From BJGV01 sp003230615 (lineage in GTDB: Bacteria; Pseudomonadota; Gammaproteobacteria; Burkholderiales; Nitrosomonadaceae): 64,000 nt of DNA. The stretch spans positions 1,984,001 through 2,048,000 of the forward strand of contig OY760140.1 in NCBI GenBank assembly GCA_963663215.1, read 5' to 3'. Shown piece by piece: positions 35,984-44,621 of the stretch. The stretch's first letter is position 1. Each line of letters begins with the position of its first letter. Both the position numbers and the translations under genes were made by a program. The notes beneath the pieces are model-generated. The model worked only from the letters and a program-made list of their open reading frames with translations, did no database searches and was not told where the DNA came from.

Positions 35984-37609
35984 CTATTTACTATGTACAT
36001 TTTGTACATTTTGTACATGGTATTCGTCGAAACTAACTTGCGGCGGCGTCTCAAAGGTGTGATACGGTGGTGGTGACGGCAAAGTCCACTCCAGTGTATC
36101 TGCACTGTCCCACACCTGATCAGTTGCCTTTGCTCCCCCACGTATGCACTTCAATATCACATAGAGAAAGAGCAATTGACTGAAACCGAAACCGAATGCG
36201 CCAATACTAGAAATCATGTTGAAATCAGCAAATTGCAAGGCGTAGTCGGGAACACGGCGCGGCATACCGGCTAATCCTAAGAAATGCTGTACAAAGAAAG
36301 TGACATTAAAGAAAATCATAGATAACCAGAAATGTGTTTTAGCCAAGGTTTCGTCATACATGTTTCCGGTCCATTTTGGCAGCCAGTAGTACGTACCAGC
36401 GAATATGGCGAACAATGAGCCTGATACCAGCACATAGTGAAAGTGCGCAATTACATAGTAGGTATCTTGCAACTGGATATCTACTGGCACGACCGCAAGT
36501 ACTATGCCACTGAATCCACCGATGGTGAACAGGAAGATAAACCCAATAGCAAACAACATGGGAGCTTCAAAAGTCATTGAACCACGCCACATGGTGGCCG
36601 TCCAATTAAATACCTTTACCGCAGTTGGCACCGCGATCAGCATAGTTGCGTACATGAAGAACAGCTGTGCGGTTACCGGCATACCCACAGTAAACATGTG
36701 ATGCGCCCAAACGATGAACGAAAGGATCGCGATTGAAGCGGTGGCATAAACCATTGAGGAATACCCAAATAACGGCTTGCGCGCAAAGGTTGGAATGACT
36801 TGAGAGACAATCCCGAATGCCGGCAAAATCATGATATAGACTTCAGGGTGCCCGAAGAACCAGAAAATGTGCTGAAACATGACCGGATCACCGCCACCTG
36901 CTGCATTAAAGAAATTAGTACCAAATTGACGATCAGTAAGCAACATGGTTACCGCACCCGCTAACACTGGCATTACCGCAAGCAGTAAATAGGCAGTAAT
37001 CAACCAGGTCCATACAAATAACGGCATTTTCATCATTGTCATGCCCGGAGCGCGCATGTTGAGAATGGTAGTAACGATGTTGATGGAACCCATAATAGAA
37101 GAAGCGCCCAGTATGTGAATCGCGAAAATGGTCATATCCATTCCCATCCCCATCTGGGTTGAAAGTGGTGGATAAAGCGTCCAACCAGCTGCAGCTGCCC
37201 CACCCGGCACTAAGAATGAAGTAATCAACAGCAGAGCTGCCGGTGGCAACAACCAAAAACTCCAGTTATTCATGCGGGCAAAAGCCATATCCGGAGCCCC
37301 GATCATCATTGGTATCTGCCAGTTAGCAAAACCGACGAAAGCCGGCATAATGGCACCAAACACCATTATCAAACCATGTAGTGTAGTGAGCTGATTGAAA
37401 AATTCTGGCTCGACTATCTGTAAACCGGGTTGGAACAATTCAGAACGAATGGTCAACGCCATTACTCCACCCGTTAGGAACATTATGAAGCTAAACCAAA
37501 GATAGAGGGTACCAATATCCTTGTGATTGGTAGTGGTCAGCCAGCGTATGATTCCGCTGGGGGGACCATGGTGCTCATGTTCGTGGCCAGGATGGTGTAT
37601 TGCTGCCAT
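35984..37609 (-). CDS. coxA: cytochrome c oxidase subunit I
   Basis: Catalytic subunit of the aa3-type heme-copper oxidase with twelve membrane helices. It has 541 residues. CuB and heme ligands are visible in FGHPEVYIMILPAFG, SFIVWAHHMFTVG and VIAHFHYVLVSG; the YIMILP motif supplies the cross-linked Tyr for CuB and marks an A-type oxidase. The very end (DEYHVQNVQNVHSK) is encoded by three tandem nine-base repeats and looks recently extended. It follows coxB by 17 bases. Confidence 0.97.
   Translation of the reverse strand: MAAIHHPGHEHEHHGPPSGIIRWLTTTNHKDIGTLYLWFSFIMFLTGGVMALTIRSELFQPGLQIVEPEFFNQLTTLHGLIMVFGAIMPAFVGFANWQIPMMIGAPDMAFARMNNWSFWLLPPAALLLITSFLVPGGAAAAGWTLYPPLSTQMGMGMDMTIFAIHILGASSIMGSINIVTTILNMRAPGMTMMKMPLFVWTWLITAYLLLAVMPVLAGAVTMLLTDRQFGTNFFNAAGGGDPVMFQHIFWFFGHPEVYIMILPAFGIVSQVIPTFARKPLFGYSSMVYATASIAILSFIVWAHHMFTVGMPVTAQLFFMYATMLIAVPTAVKVFNWTATMWRGSMTFEAPMLFAIGFIFLFTIGGFSGIVLAVVPVDIQLQDTYYVIAHFHYVLVSGSLFAIFAGTYYWLPKWTGNMYDETLAKTHFWLSMIFFNVTFFVQHFLGLAGMPRRVPDYALQFADFNMISSIGAFGFGFSQLLFLYVILKCIRGGAKATDQVWDSADTLEWTLPSPPPYHTFETPPQVSFDEYHVQNVQNVHSK
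35994..36018. repeat. nine-base tandem repeat at the 3' end of coxA
   Basis: TGTACATTT occurs at 35994-36002 and 36003-36011, and again in part at 36012-36018. It encodes the repeated Val-Gln-Asn of the CoxA tail. Being a multiple of three, copy-number change alters only the length of the cytoplasmic tail. Confidence 0.7.
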
Positions 37610-37626
37610 AATTTTCTCCTCGTTAC

Positions 37627-38772
37627 TTAATTTCTGAATTCTTTGATTTCGGAAGGCTGTACCACGTCGCCCATAGTATTACCCCAGGCATTGCGCTCAT
37701 AGGTCACTACCGCCGCAATGTCCACGTCCGACAAATGCTTGAATGCAACCATCGCAGTTCCTGCCTTGCCGTTTACTACCATCTTGATATGTTCAGCCTT
37801 GGGACCATTAGTAATTTTTGATCCGTCCAGTCCGGGGAATGTCCCGGGGATACCCTTGCCAGTTACTTGGTGACAAGCTGCGCAGGTGCCAGCGTATACC
37901 TTTTCACCCTGGGCTTTCAGCTCATCCATCGTAAATTCTTTATTGACATCAACAGCCGTTTCTTCAGACTTCTTATTTTGGGCGACTACCCATTGGGAAT
38001 ATTTTTCTGGTTCCACCACTTCCACAACTATAGGCATAAAGGCATGTTCCTTCCCGCATAATTCAGAACATGCGCCACGAAAAATACCAGTTCTTTCAGC
38101 TTTGAACCAGGCATCGCGTATGAAACCTGGAATGGCATCTTGCTTGACCCCTAGTGCTTGTACCGACCAGGCATGAATAACATCATTCGCTGTCATGAGG
38201 ATGCGAATTTTCTTGCCAACTGGAACGACTACATTATTATCAACTTCTAGTAGATAGTTCTCCCCCTTAGGAGCTTCATTTCTGATTTGCTCTCTAGGAG
38301 TGGACATTCTACTGTAGAAGCTGATCCCCTCTCCCTCTCCAGTAAGATAGTCATATCCCCACAGCCACTGATAGCCGATAGCCTTGATGGTAATATCGGG
38401 CGTGCTGGTGTCTTTCATGGCAATGATTGTTTGGGTGGCGGGATAGCCCAGAGTAATGAGGATAATCAACGGAATGACAGTCCAGATGATCTCAACGGTT
38501 GTGCTATGGTGAAAGTTTGCTGCCTTGTAACCTACAGATTTGCGGTGTTTGAGTACGGAGTAGAGCATGGTTCCAAACACGCCAAAAAAAATCACTACAC
38601 AAACGTACATGACAAACATATGTAGGTCATACATTTCGGTGGCGATCTTAGTTCCTGGCTCTGGCAAATTTATCTTACTTAATTCACTTAATTTACTAGC
38701 ACCTGCTGCTATACCTGGATATAGGATGAATGTAGAGATCCACGCCAATATTACTGCTACTTTACTGCTCAT
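37627..38772 (-). CDS. coxB: cytochrome c oxidase subunit II with fused cytochrome c
   Basis: Receives electrons and passes them to heme a through CuA. It has 381 residues: signal or anchor segment (1-24), two membrane helices (about 50-75 and 93-113), the cupredoxin domain with CuA ligands H200, C235, C239, H243 and M246, and a C-terminal cytochrome c domain with C297-A-A-C300-H301 and a probable axial Met in GTAMVAF. The fused heme domain gives a caa3-type layout. First gene of coxB-coxA-orf36-ctaG-DUF2970-coxC. Confidence 0.96.
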   Translation of the reverse strand: MSSKVAVILAWISTFILYPGIAAGASKLSELSKINLPEPGTKIATEMYDLHMFVMYVCVVIFFGVFGTMLYSVLKHRKSVGYKAANFHHSTTVEIIWTVIPLIILITLGYPATQTIIAMKDTSTPDITIKAIGYQWLWGYDYLTGEGEGISFYSRMSTPREQIRNEAPKGENYLLEVDNNVVVPVGKKIRILMTANDVIHAWSVQALGVKQDAIPGFIRDAWFKAERTGIFRGACSELCGKEHAFMPIVVEVVEPEKYSQWVVAQNKKSEETAVDVNKEFTMDELKAQGEKVYAGTCAACHQVTGKGIPGTFPGLDGSKITNGPKAEHIKMVVNGKAGTAMVAFKHLSDVDIAAVVTYERNAWGNTMGDVVQPSEIKEFRN

Positions 38773-39697
38773 ATTTTTCCCCCACTTAAAATTTCTAATT
38801 TTTCAGTGTGAATTGCAAGTTTACTAAATTCGAAAGATGATCACTCTGTCTGTTCTTGGCCAGCTCCTGGGATCAGGTATGTAGTACTTCATGGAACACT
38901 CTTAGCTAGACTCCATACACATAAATTATTCTAGTTGTTTAGTTACCTACTTAAGGATTATTCCACGAATAAAACAATCGAGAATTTTACCATGGCAGAA
39001 TAACTCGTACAAGGAAGGATTAATAATAACCCTATTTAAATAAACACTAATTTACTCTTATAAGAAAGTGATGACCTGTCCACATTGACGATAACCAGCT
39101 GATCAATTTTCTCTGCAAAACCAATTCAATTCATCATCTCGTCTTTTGCCAAAGTCAATGAAATGGGTATTTATATTATATTAGAGTATTCGCCAAGAAA
39201 ATCTGTAGAGGTTAAAAAATACTTAGCAGCAACACCTTTCTCAATTATTCATTGCGGTCCGCATAGGAGAAAAGTTGTAAAGATGATGTTAAAATGTCTA
39301 TACTTCTGATGTTACATGCAAAATACAGTTCGTTTAGCAATAATGCCGGAAACGGTAGTATTTTATTTTGACCTAGATCAAATTCTCGAGTGATTCTTGA
39401 GATCAAGTATTGCGTGTGTTTTATCAACTACTCTAAGCGTTCAGTCCGTATCCAGTAATAGTTGAATATCTACTTTTATCTATTTATAAGTAAGTATAGA
39501 AGTTATCTAAGAAATGGTAAATGTAACCTCAGATTCATCCAAATCTCCTATCAAGCAACAATCTATGTTTTAATTGGAATTACTTGGGCGGTATATAGCT
39601 ATGGCTATAGCTATAAAAATTTAGACGGCGTTGTGTCACGAAGATTCTAGTTGTTTTTTTGTGACTGACCAAAACTTCCGGAAACTACAGAGAAATC
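38773..39697. other. 925-base intergenic region between coxB and pilH
   Basis: The longest non-coding stretch in the window, between divergent coxB and pilH. Small frames at 39245-39427 (minus) and 39462-39650 (plus) lack ribosome sites and recognisable sequence. I looked for remains of pilG or rubredoxin, which often precede pilH, and saw none. It holds an FNR-like site (39368-39381) and a TATAGCTA direct repeat near 39597-39617. Confidence 0.5.
39368..39381. promoter_or_regulatory. FNR/ANR-like palindrome
   Basis: TTGACCTAGATCAA matches the FNR-family pattern TTGAT-N4-ATCAA at nine of ten fixed positions. It lies 317 bases before pilH and 596 before coxB, rather far from either start. A second inverted repeat, CTTGAGATCAAG, lies nearby (about 39396-39407) but with the wrong spacing for FNR. 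Confidence 0.4.
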
Positions 39698-40063
39698 ATG
39701 GCAATTGAAAACATTCTGGTGGTGGATGATTCCCCTACAGAGCGATATATACTATTAGAGATTCTTACCAAAAGTGGTTATAAGGTAGTGACTGCTGCAA
39801 GTGGAGAGGAGGTGGTTGCAATGAGCAAGGAGATCATGCCAGATTTGATTCTGATGGATGTGGTAATGCCGGGACAGGTTGGTTTTAATGCTACTCGTAC
39901 AATTGCCAAGAGTGCAGCTACCAAACATATTCCCATTATCATATGCTCTACTAAAGGACAAGTAACTGACAAGATCTGGGGTATGCGGCAGGGAGCTAAA
40001 GCCTACTTAGTTAAGCCCATAAAGGCGGCTGAATTGTTGCAAAAAATAACTGAACTAGGCTGA
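39698..40063 (+). CDS. pilH: PilH-type twitching motility response regulator
   Basis: Single receiver domain of 121 residues, CheY-like, acting in the Pil-Chp system that controls type IV pilus extension and retraction. Acidic pocket D10/D11, phospho-acceptor D54 (LILMDVVMPGQ) and the conserved Lys near 107 (YLVKPIKAAEL) are all present. The stretch KHIPIIICSTKGQVTDKIWGMRQGA is characteristic of PilH. Intact. It is followed four bases later by pilI. No pilG precedes it in this window. Confidence 0.9.
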   Translation: MAIENILVVDDSPTERYILLEILTKSGYKVVTAASGEEVVAMSKEIMPDLILMDVVMPGQVGFNATRTIAKSAATKHIPIIICSTKGQVTDKIWGMRQGAKAYLVKPIKAAELLQKITELG

Positions 40064-40067
40064 ATTG

Positions 40068-40580
40068 ATGTCTAAACGTATCAACATGAAGGAATTCCAG
40101 GCAACCCTCTCTGAAAAATTAGGAAGCGCTGCCATAGCTGAACCTATTTCAACCGTGTTTGGGGTATTAATTGGCGAGGATCGTTGGTTGGTGCACATGA
40201 AAGACGTGAATGAGGTGTTACAGATGCCAAAGATCACGCCAGTACCGCTAACCCATTCTTGGTTTTTGGGCGTAGCTAACGTGCAAGGTAACCTATACGG
40301 CATTACAGATTTGGCCTCTTATTTTGGTGGAGCGCATACTACAATTGGGCAAAAAACAAGGATCCTATTGGTTTCTCCACGATTTGAAGTTAATAGTGGT
40401 TTGTTAGTTAGGCGTACGCTAGGAATAAGGAACGTTACCGATTTTGAGCCCGTTAACGATGGCGCTCATTCCCAAATGGGTGTTGCCGGAATTTACATGG
40501 ATAGACAGGGGCAGCGTTGGTATGAGCTGAACCTGCAAGATTTAGTGAGAAATGAGGATTTTTTGCAAATTGCTGCATAA
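40068..40580 (+). CDS. pilI: PilI, CheW-like coupling protein of twitching chemosensory system
   Basis: A 170-residue CheW-domain protein that links the receptor PilJ to the kinase ChpA at the cell pole. The CheW fold is recognised by HMKDVNEVLQMPKITPVPLTHSWFLGVANVQGNLYGITDLASYFGG. It uses the ATG at 40068; a TTG one codon earlier is in frame. Intact, in contrast to its partners pilJ and chpA downstream. Confidence 0.88.
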   Translation: MSKRINMKEFQATLSEKLGSAAIAEPISTVFGVLIGEDRWLVHMKDVNEVLQMPKITPVPLTHSWFLGVANVQGNLYGITDLASYFGGAHTTIGQKTRILLVSPRFEVNSGLLVRRTLGIRNVTDFEPVNDGAHSQMGVAGIYMDRQGQRWYELNLQDLVRNEDFLQIAA

Positions 40581-40840
40581 GCTAGCTATGGTTTCTGAAA
40601 ATTGCTTGTTATGTTTACGAGATCTATGGAATCAGTTTGACAAACACTGGATCATACTATTACGTAAATCAAATTTTCTAGAGGGCTAACGGAGACACAA
40701 ACTAAAATGTCAGGTTTTTTATCGAAATTGAATCCGGTTTTCGAAGTGGTCGGCAAAGATGGTATGGCTGGTGGTGCAGTCCGCTCAATCCCGGCAATTG
40801 GTTCTTTACAGGTTGGCAAGCGGCTTAGAATTTTGGGTGT

Positions 40841-41290
40841 ATGGTTCGCGCTGTTTTTTTGATTGCTTTGATTGCTACAACAATAAGTACACAGCAGGCT
40901 AGGCATGGCGCAGCATACTTAGAAATTGTTGGGCGCATGCAAGTGCACGATCAGCGTCTGGCTAAGGCGTCCCAGCAAACAGCACAAGGTAACTTATCTT
41001 CGTTTGTACAATTACAAGATAGTAGTGACCGGATTAAAAGTTCTGTAAAAATTCTAGCCCAAGGTGGGAAATATAGCGGTAGTAATATTCCGCCGATAAT
41101 CGACGAACCTACTGTGTTTCTGGAAGAGTACGTTAAAAAGTGGCATATAGAGGAACAGAATATAAGCCTAATTTTAGATAGCAGGACTTCTCTGATTGAT
41201 TTGGGAAATGCGGTAGACGTGATTAATGTTACCAATAAGCAGATGTTGGAATTAATCGAGAACCTGATGGCTAGGATGGAACGTTTTTAG
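40841..41290 (+). CDS. pilJ fragment, first membrane helix and sensor domain
   Basis: Middle piece of the broken pilJ, 149 residues from an internal ATG. It holds the rest of the first membrane helix and half of the periplasmic ligand domain (QQARHGAAYLEIVGRMQVHDQRL). No ribosome site is visible before the ATG, so separate expression is unlikely. Confidence 0.5.
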   Translation: MVRAVFLIALIATTISTQQARHGAAYLEIVGRMQVHDQRLAKASQQTAQGNLSSFVQLQDSSDRIKSSVKILAQGGKYSGSNIPPIIDEPTVFLEEYVKKWHIEEQNISLILDSRTSLIDLGNAVDVINVTNKQMLELIENLMARMERF

Positions 41291-41293
41291 GGT

Positions 41294-42805
41294 TTGTCGA
41301 ATGAAATTGCTGTCACCGAAACATTGAAGGTGATTACCCAGAGTTTTGTGAACAATGCTAACGCACTATTATTTAATGAAGCTCTAATTCCCGAAATTGT
41401 TGCTCAGTTAGAAAATGATCGGGAAGGGGTTGAAACCATTTTTACAGCTTTTGCTCAAGGTCATAGTGGGTTACAGATAGCGCCTCTTAAAGATGAGAAT
41501 TCTAAAGAGATGTTGTCACAGGCAAAAGAGCTGTTCAAGACGATCGATACTCATGCTGGCGTTGTTCAAAAACAGGTGCCTAATTTGGTCGCTGCAAAAG
41601 GTGTAATTCACGAGATACTTCAAAACAGTGAGGGTATGTTGATTGCAGCTAAGAAACTTGACGGTGCGCTTCAGGAGCATGGTGATCTCACCTTCTCTCC
41701 TCTTAGTATCATGGCCTATGTCACGGGTGCGCTAGCCATTATTACTCTATTTTTGTTCATTAAAGAGTACATTAACGATACGCGGAAAAGGGTATTGGCG
41801 AGTGAGAAAGAGAATCGGCGTAACCAGAAAGCAATATTACGTTTGTTAGATGATATGGGTAGATTTGCTGACGGCGACCTGACGGTTCGTGCGGTGGTAA
41901 CCGAAGATATTACCGGTGCAATGGCAGATTCGATCAATTATACGATTGAGGAGTTGCACATCCTAGTGGAGGGAATCAATAGGGCAAGCACCCAAGTGGC
42001 TAAAGCTTCTGGTCAAGCGCAGGATGTTTCTTCAGATTTATTAATTGCAGCACAAAAACAGTCAGAAAATATTGAGGAAACCACAATTGCTGTGCTAGGC
42101 ATAGCTGAATCCATTGGTGAGGTGTCCAAGTCTGCCGCAGAATCCGCCAAGGTGGCAAAACGGTCCTTGGCTGCCGCAGAGAAAGGTGCGGTTGCAGTAC
42201 GGGACTCAAGCGTTGGCATGAACGAAATCCGTACTCATATTCAGGAAACCGCAAAACGAATCAAAAGATTAGGTGAAAACTCGCAAGAGATTGGTGAGAT
42301 CGTAGGGTTGATCTCTGATATTACCGAGATGACCAATGTGCTAGCGTTAAATGCAGCAATTCAAGCAGCTTCTGCTGGTGAAGCTGGGCGCGGATTCACG
42401 GTAGTTGCGCAAGAGGTACAGCGGTTGGCAGAGCGTTCTGCTGAAGCGACCAAGCAAATTAGTGCGCTGGTAAAAACTACACAGGACGATACCCGAGAAG
42501 CGGCGGCAGCGATGGAGAAAAGTATCTTTGGTGTGGTTGAGGGGGGCAAGCTCTCTGATGCAACGGTTCAGGCGCTGGAAGAAATTGAACAAGTGTCGAA
42601 GAATCTAGCGCAACTTATTGCTGTCATTTCTAATACTACTCAGGCTCAAGCTCAGGCTGCCGACAAAGTAGTAAAAAATATGGAAGAGATTCTACAAATT
42701 ACCCGTCAGACTACTAATGGTACTATTCAGACGACTACTTCTGTGAAACAGATCGCCGGATTTGCCGCCGAATTAAAGGCATCAGTTTCAAGCTTCAAGA
42801 TTTGA
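41294..42805 (+). CDS. pilJ fragment, HAMP and methyl-accepting signalling domain
   Basis: C-terminal piece of pilJ, 503 residues from TTG at 41294, just past the amber codon. It has the second half of the sensor domain, a membrane helix (ITLFLFI), HAMP (LRLLDDMGRFADGDLTVRAVV) and the receptor hairpin with tip LALNAAIQAASAGEAGRGFTVVAQEVQRLAERS, which would contact PilI and ChpA. On its own it could fold as a receptor lacking one membrane helix. Confidence 0.6.
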   Translation: MSNEIAVTETLKVITQSFVNNANALLFNEALIPEIVAQLENDREGVETIFTAFAQGHSGLQIAPLKDENSKEMLSQAKELFKTIDTHAGVVQKQVPNLVAAKGVIHEILQNSEGMLIAAKKLDGALQEHGDLTFSPLSIMAYVTGALAIITLFLFIKEYINDTRKRVLASEKENRRNQKAILRLLDDMGRFADGDLTVRAVVTEDITGAMADSINYTIEELHILVEGINRASTQVAKASGQAQDVSSDLLIAAQKQSENIEETTIAVLGIAESIGEVSKSAAESAKVAKRSLAAAEKGAVAVRDSSVGMNEIRTHIQETAKRIKRLGENSQEIGEIVGLISDITEMTNVLALNAAIQAASAGEAGRGFTVVAQEVQRLAERSAEATKQISALVKTTQDDTREAAAAMEKSIFGVVEGGKLSDATVQALEEIEQVSKNLAQLIAVISNTTQAQAQAADKVVKNMEEILQITRQTTNGTIQTTTSVKQIAGFAAELKASVSSFKI

Positions 42806-42841
42806 ATTTCATTATTGCTAAATACTTAATAATCATTCTAA

Positions 42842-43216
42842 ATGAACGCCAAAACTGACCTCAATATCGAGTCTATTGTCTGGGTCAAGAATGAGATTGA
42901 CAAGGCGTTGGAGTTGGTGCGACAGCAATTAGGAAATTACTCGCGTAATCCGGATGACATAACCCAGATAAAAGCTTGCTGCGATCATATACATGAAATT
43001 AATGGTGTGATCAAAATACTCGGCTTGAATGGTGTGGCTACCATCAGTCAGCAGATGGAAAAACTCATCGATGTTTTTGTGGACAACGAAAGTAAACCAG
43101 ATCTTAAGCTGGATTTATTTAGTCGTTCGACTTGGGCGCTTTCTCGCTATTTTGACGATGTAATCAATGGCGCGGACAATAATCCATTTCGATTATTTCC
43201 GTTTACCAAGAGCTAG
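42842..43216 (+). CDS. chpA fragment, N-terminal Hpt-like domain
   Basis: N-terminal 124 residues of ChpA. The frame begins MNAKTDLNIESIVWVKNEID and includes the degenerate Hpt helix ACCDHIHEINGVIKILGL, then ends prematurely at the first frameshift (TAG at 43214-43216). Confidence 0.6.
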   Translation: MNAKTDLNIESIVWVKNEIDKALELVRQQLGNYSRNPDDITQIKACCDHIHEINGVIKILGLNGVATISQQMEKLIDVFVDNESKPDLKLDLFSRSTWALSRYFDDVINGADNNPFRLFPFTKS

Positions 43217-44610
43217 TGCAAGAACATGGGGTTCATGGCATATCCGAGGGCACATTATTTTTTCCTGACTTAAGTATACGTGTTCCACTACGGGACGATT
43301 CCCCATCTCCAGATTCATCCATTATTGTAGAGGCAGCCACCAAGAAGAACGAGCGCGCTAGATTCCAGGGAAGTCTGCTCAAATGGCTGCGTGACACAAC
43401 CGATAAGAACAGCTTGCAACAAATGCTCAATGTAGTGAAATGCCTCGAAAAAATTCCTGCTTCAATTGAACAGAAAACATTTTGGTGGGTATCTCTGGGT
43501 TTTTTCGATAGTCTTTTGAATGAAGGATTGACTGTCGATTTACTGGTGCGCAGGTTGTGCGCCAGAATAGAACAGGAAATTCGCCGTCTAGATAACCCTA
43601 CCGCAGCCATTGATGAGCAATTAATGCGGGAGGTATTATATAAAATTTCACGCAGCAAGATAGTTACTGAACACATTCGCGAAATTTTTAAGGCCTATGG
43701 TTGGCATGAACAAATACCGTCCAACGAGCAAGCTGTCAAAAAAGAGAAATTAGAGGCTATTCTTGAGGAGATGCACGCTAACTTAATAGAAGCCAAGGGT
43801 GCGTGGATCAAATACAACGATGGTCAGAAGAATAATCTGTCGTTATTGCTTACTCACATCAGAAAGCTTAAGGAGTTGGCAGTTCAGATTAAACACCAGT
43901 CTTTGGAAAAACTTATTACTGTAATTGGCGGTACTGCAGCACATTTGAATATTCAACCACAGGCTATGAGTGAAATTTTGGCGCAAGAATTTGCCATTTC
44001 GCTGTTGTTAGTGGATAGCGCGCGGGACAATTTTAATGCGTTCTCACCCGAATTTACACGTCAGGCCAAAGTTATTTCAGTACGCTTACGTTCTGCAGTA
44101 CAAGGTAAGTGGGACAAGAGCCAGATGTCGATGCGTCAAGGGCCGGATGGAATCAGCTCTAAAGCACAGGAGAAAGAACTGATGGCACAGTTGTCGCACG
44201 AGTGCTGTGCCAATTTAAAACAGATAGAAGAAGTTTTGGATGGTTTTTTTCGTGACTCTACTAAGAACTACGAATTGCCAATGTTGTTTCCTTTGTTTAA
44301 ACAGATATCTGGCATTTTAGTAATGCTTGAATATGATCGTGCTAACGCATTACTGGTTGCTTGTCGAAACCTTATAGAAGAATTTTCGCGTTTTGATTGC
44401 GAACATAAGCAGTCAGAGCAGGTGCGGTTAGCAGAAGGGCTGAGTAGTATCGGTTTTTTCATCGAGGCGCTGAAATATGAACAGCATGATTGTATTAACA
44501 TTATTGAAGCGGCAATAAACCAGTTTGGTAGTGATGTTGTTGCAGCCGCAGTGCCGCTACCCGTTCCCAAATTTGTTCCGAGTGCACCCGACGATAGATT
44601 GGCCCATTAG
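43216..44610 (+). CDS. chpA fragment, middle Hpt-like helical region
   Basis: Middle 464 residues of ChpA, in the -1 frame relative to the first piece. It starts with the conserved ISEGTLFFPDLSIRVPLR and continues as helical repeats that resemble eroded Hpt domains without clear phospho-histidines. The GTG or preceding codons have no ribosome site. It ends at the second frameshift. Confidence 0.6.
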   Translation: MQEHGVHGISEGTLFFPDLSIRVPLRDDSPSPDSSIIVEAATKKNERARFQGSLLKWLRDTTDKNSLQQMLNVVKCLEKIPASIEQKTFWWVSLGFFDSLLNEGLTVDLLVRRLCARIEQEIRRLDNPTAAIDEQLMREVLYKISRSKIVTEHIREIFKAYGWHEQIPSNEQAVKKEKLEAILEEMHANLIEAKGAWIKYNDGQKNNLSLLLTHIRKLKELAVQIKHQSLEKLITVIGGTAAHLNIQPQAMSEILAQEFAISLLLVDSARDNFNAFSPEFTRQAKVISVRLRSAVQGKWDKSQMSMRQGPDGISSKAQEKELMAQLSHECCANLKQIEEVLDGFFRDSTKNYELPMLFPLFKQISGILVMLEYDRANALLVACRNLIEEFSRFDCEHKQSEQVRLAEGLSSIGFFIEALKYEQHDCINIIEAAINQFGSDVVAAAVPLPVPKFVPSAPDDRLAH

Positions 44611-44621
44611 TTCCAGCAGTC

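Larger units (their letters stand above)
40707..42805 (+). pseudogene. pilJ: pilJ, twitching chemoreceptor, disrupted by a frameshift and an amber codon
   Basis: One receptor gene in three pieces. The first frame opens at the ATG at 40707 (MSGFLSKLNPVFEVVG...) and stops at TGA 40860-40862, inside the first membrane helix, at a run of seven T. With one more T the frame continues as VWFALFFLIALIATTIS into the frame that runs to 41287. There an in-frame TAG (41288-41290) interrupts it before GLSNEIAV, and the same frame then runs to 42805. The repaired gene has exactly 700 codons. Domains: N-terminal TM, periplasmic PilJ sensor, second TM (about 41700-41765), HAMP and methyl-accepting hairpin. 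Sequencing error or slippage could explain the T run but not the TAG. Confidence 0.85.

Noticed and set aside
39245..39427. 60-residue open frame on the minus strand between coxB and pilH
   Set aside because: No ribosome site, no recognised family, no neighbour overlap; expected by chance in A/T-rich DNA.
39462..39650. 62-residue open frame on the plus strand before pilH
   Set aside because: No ribosome site, composition unlike a protein domain, overlaps the TATAGCTA repeat.
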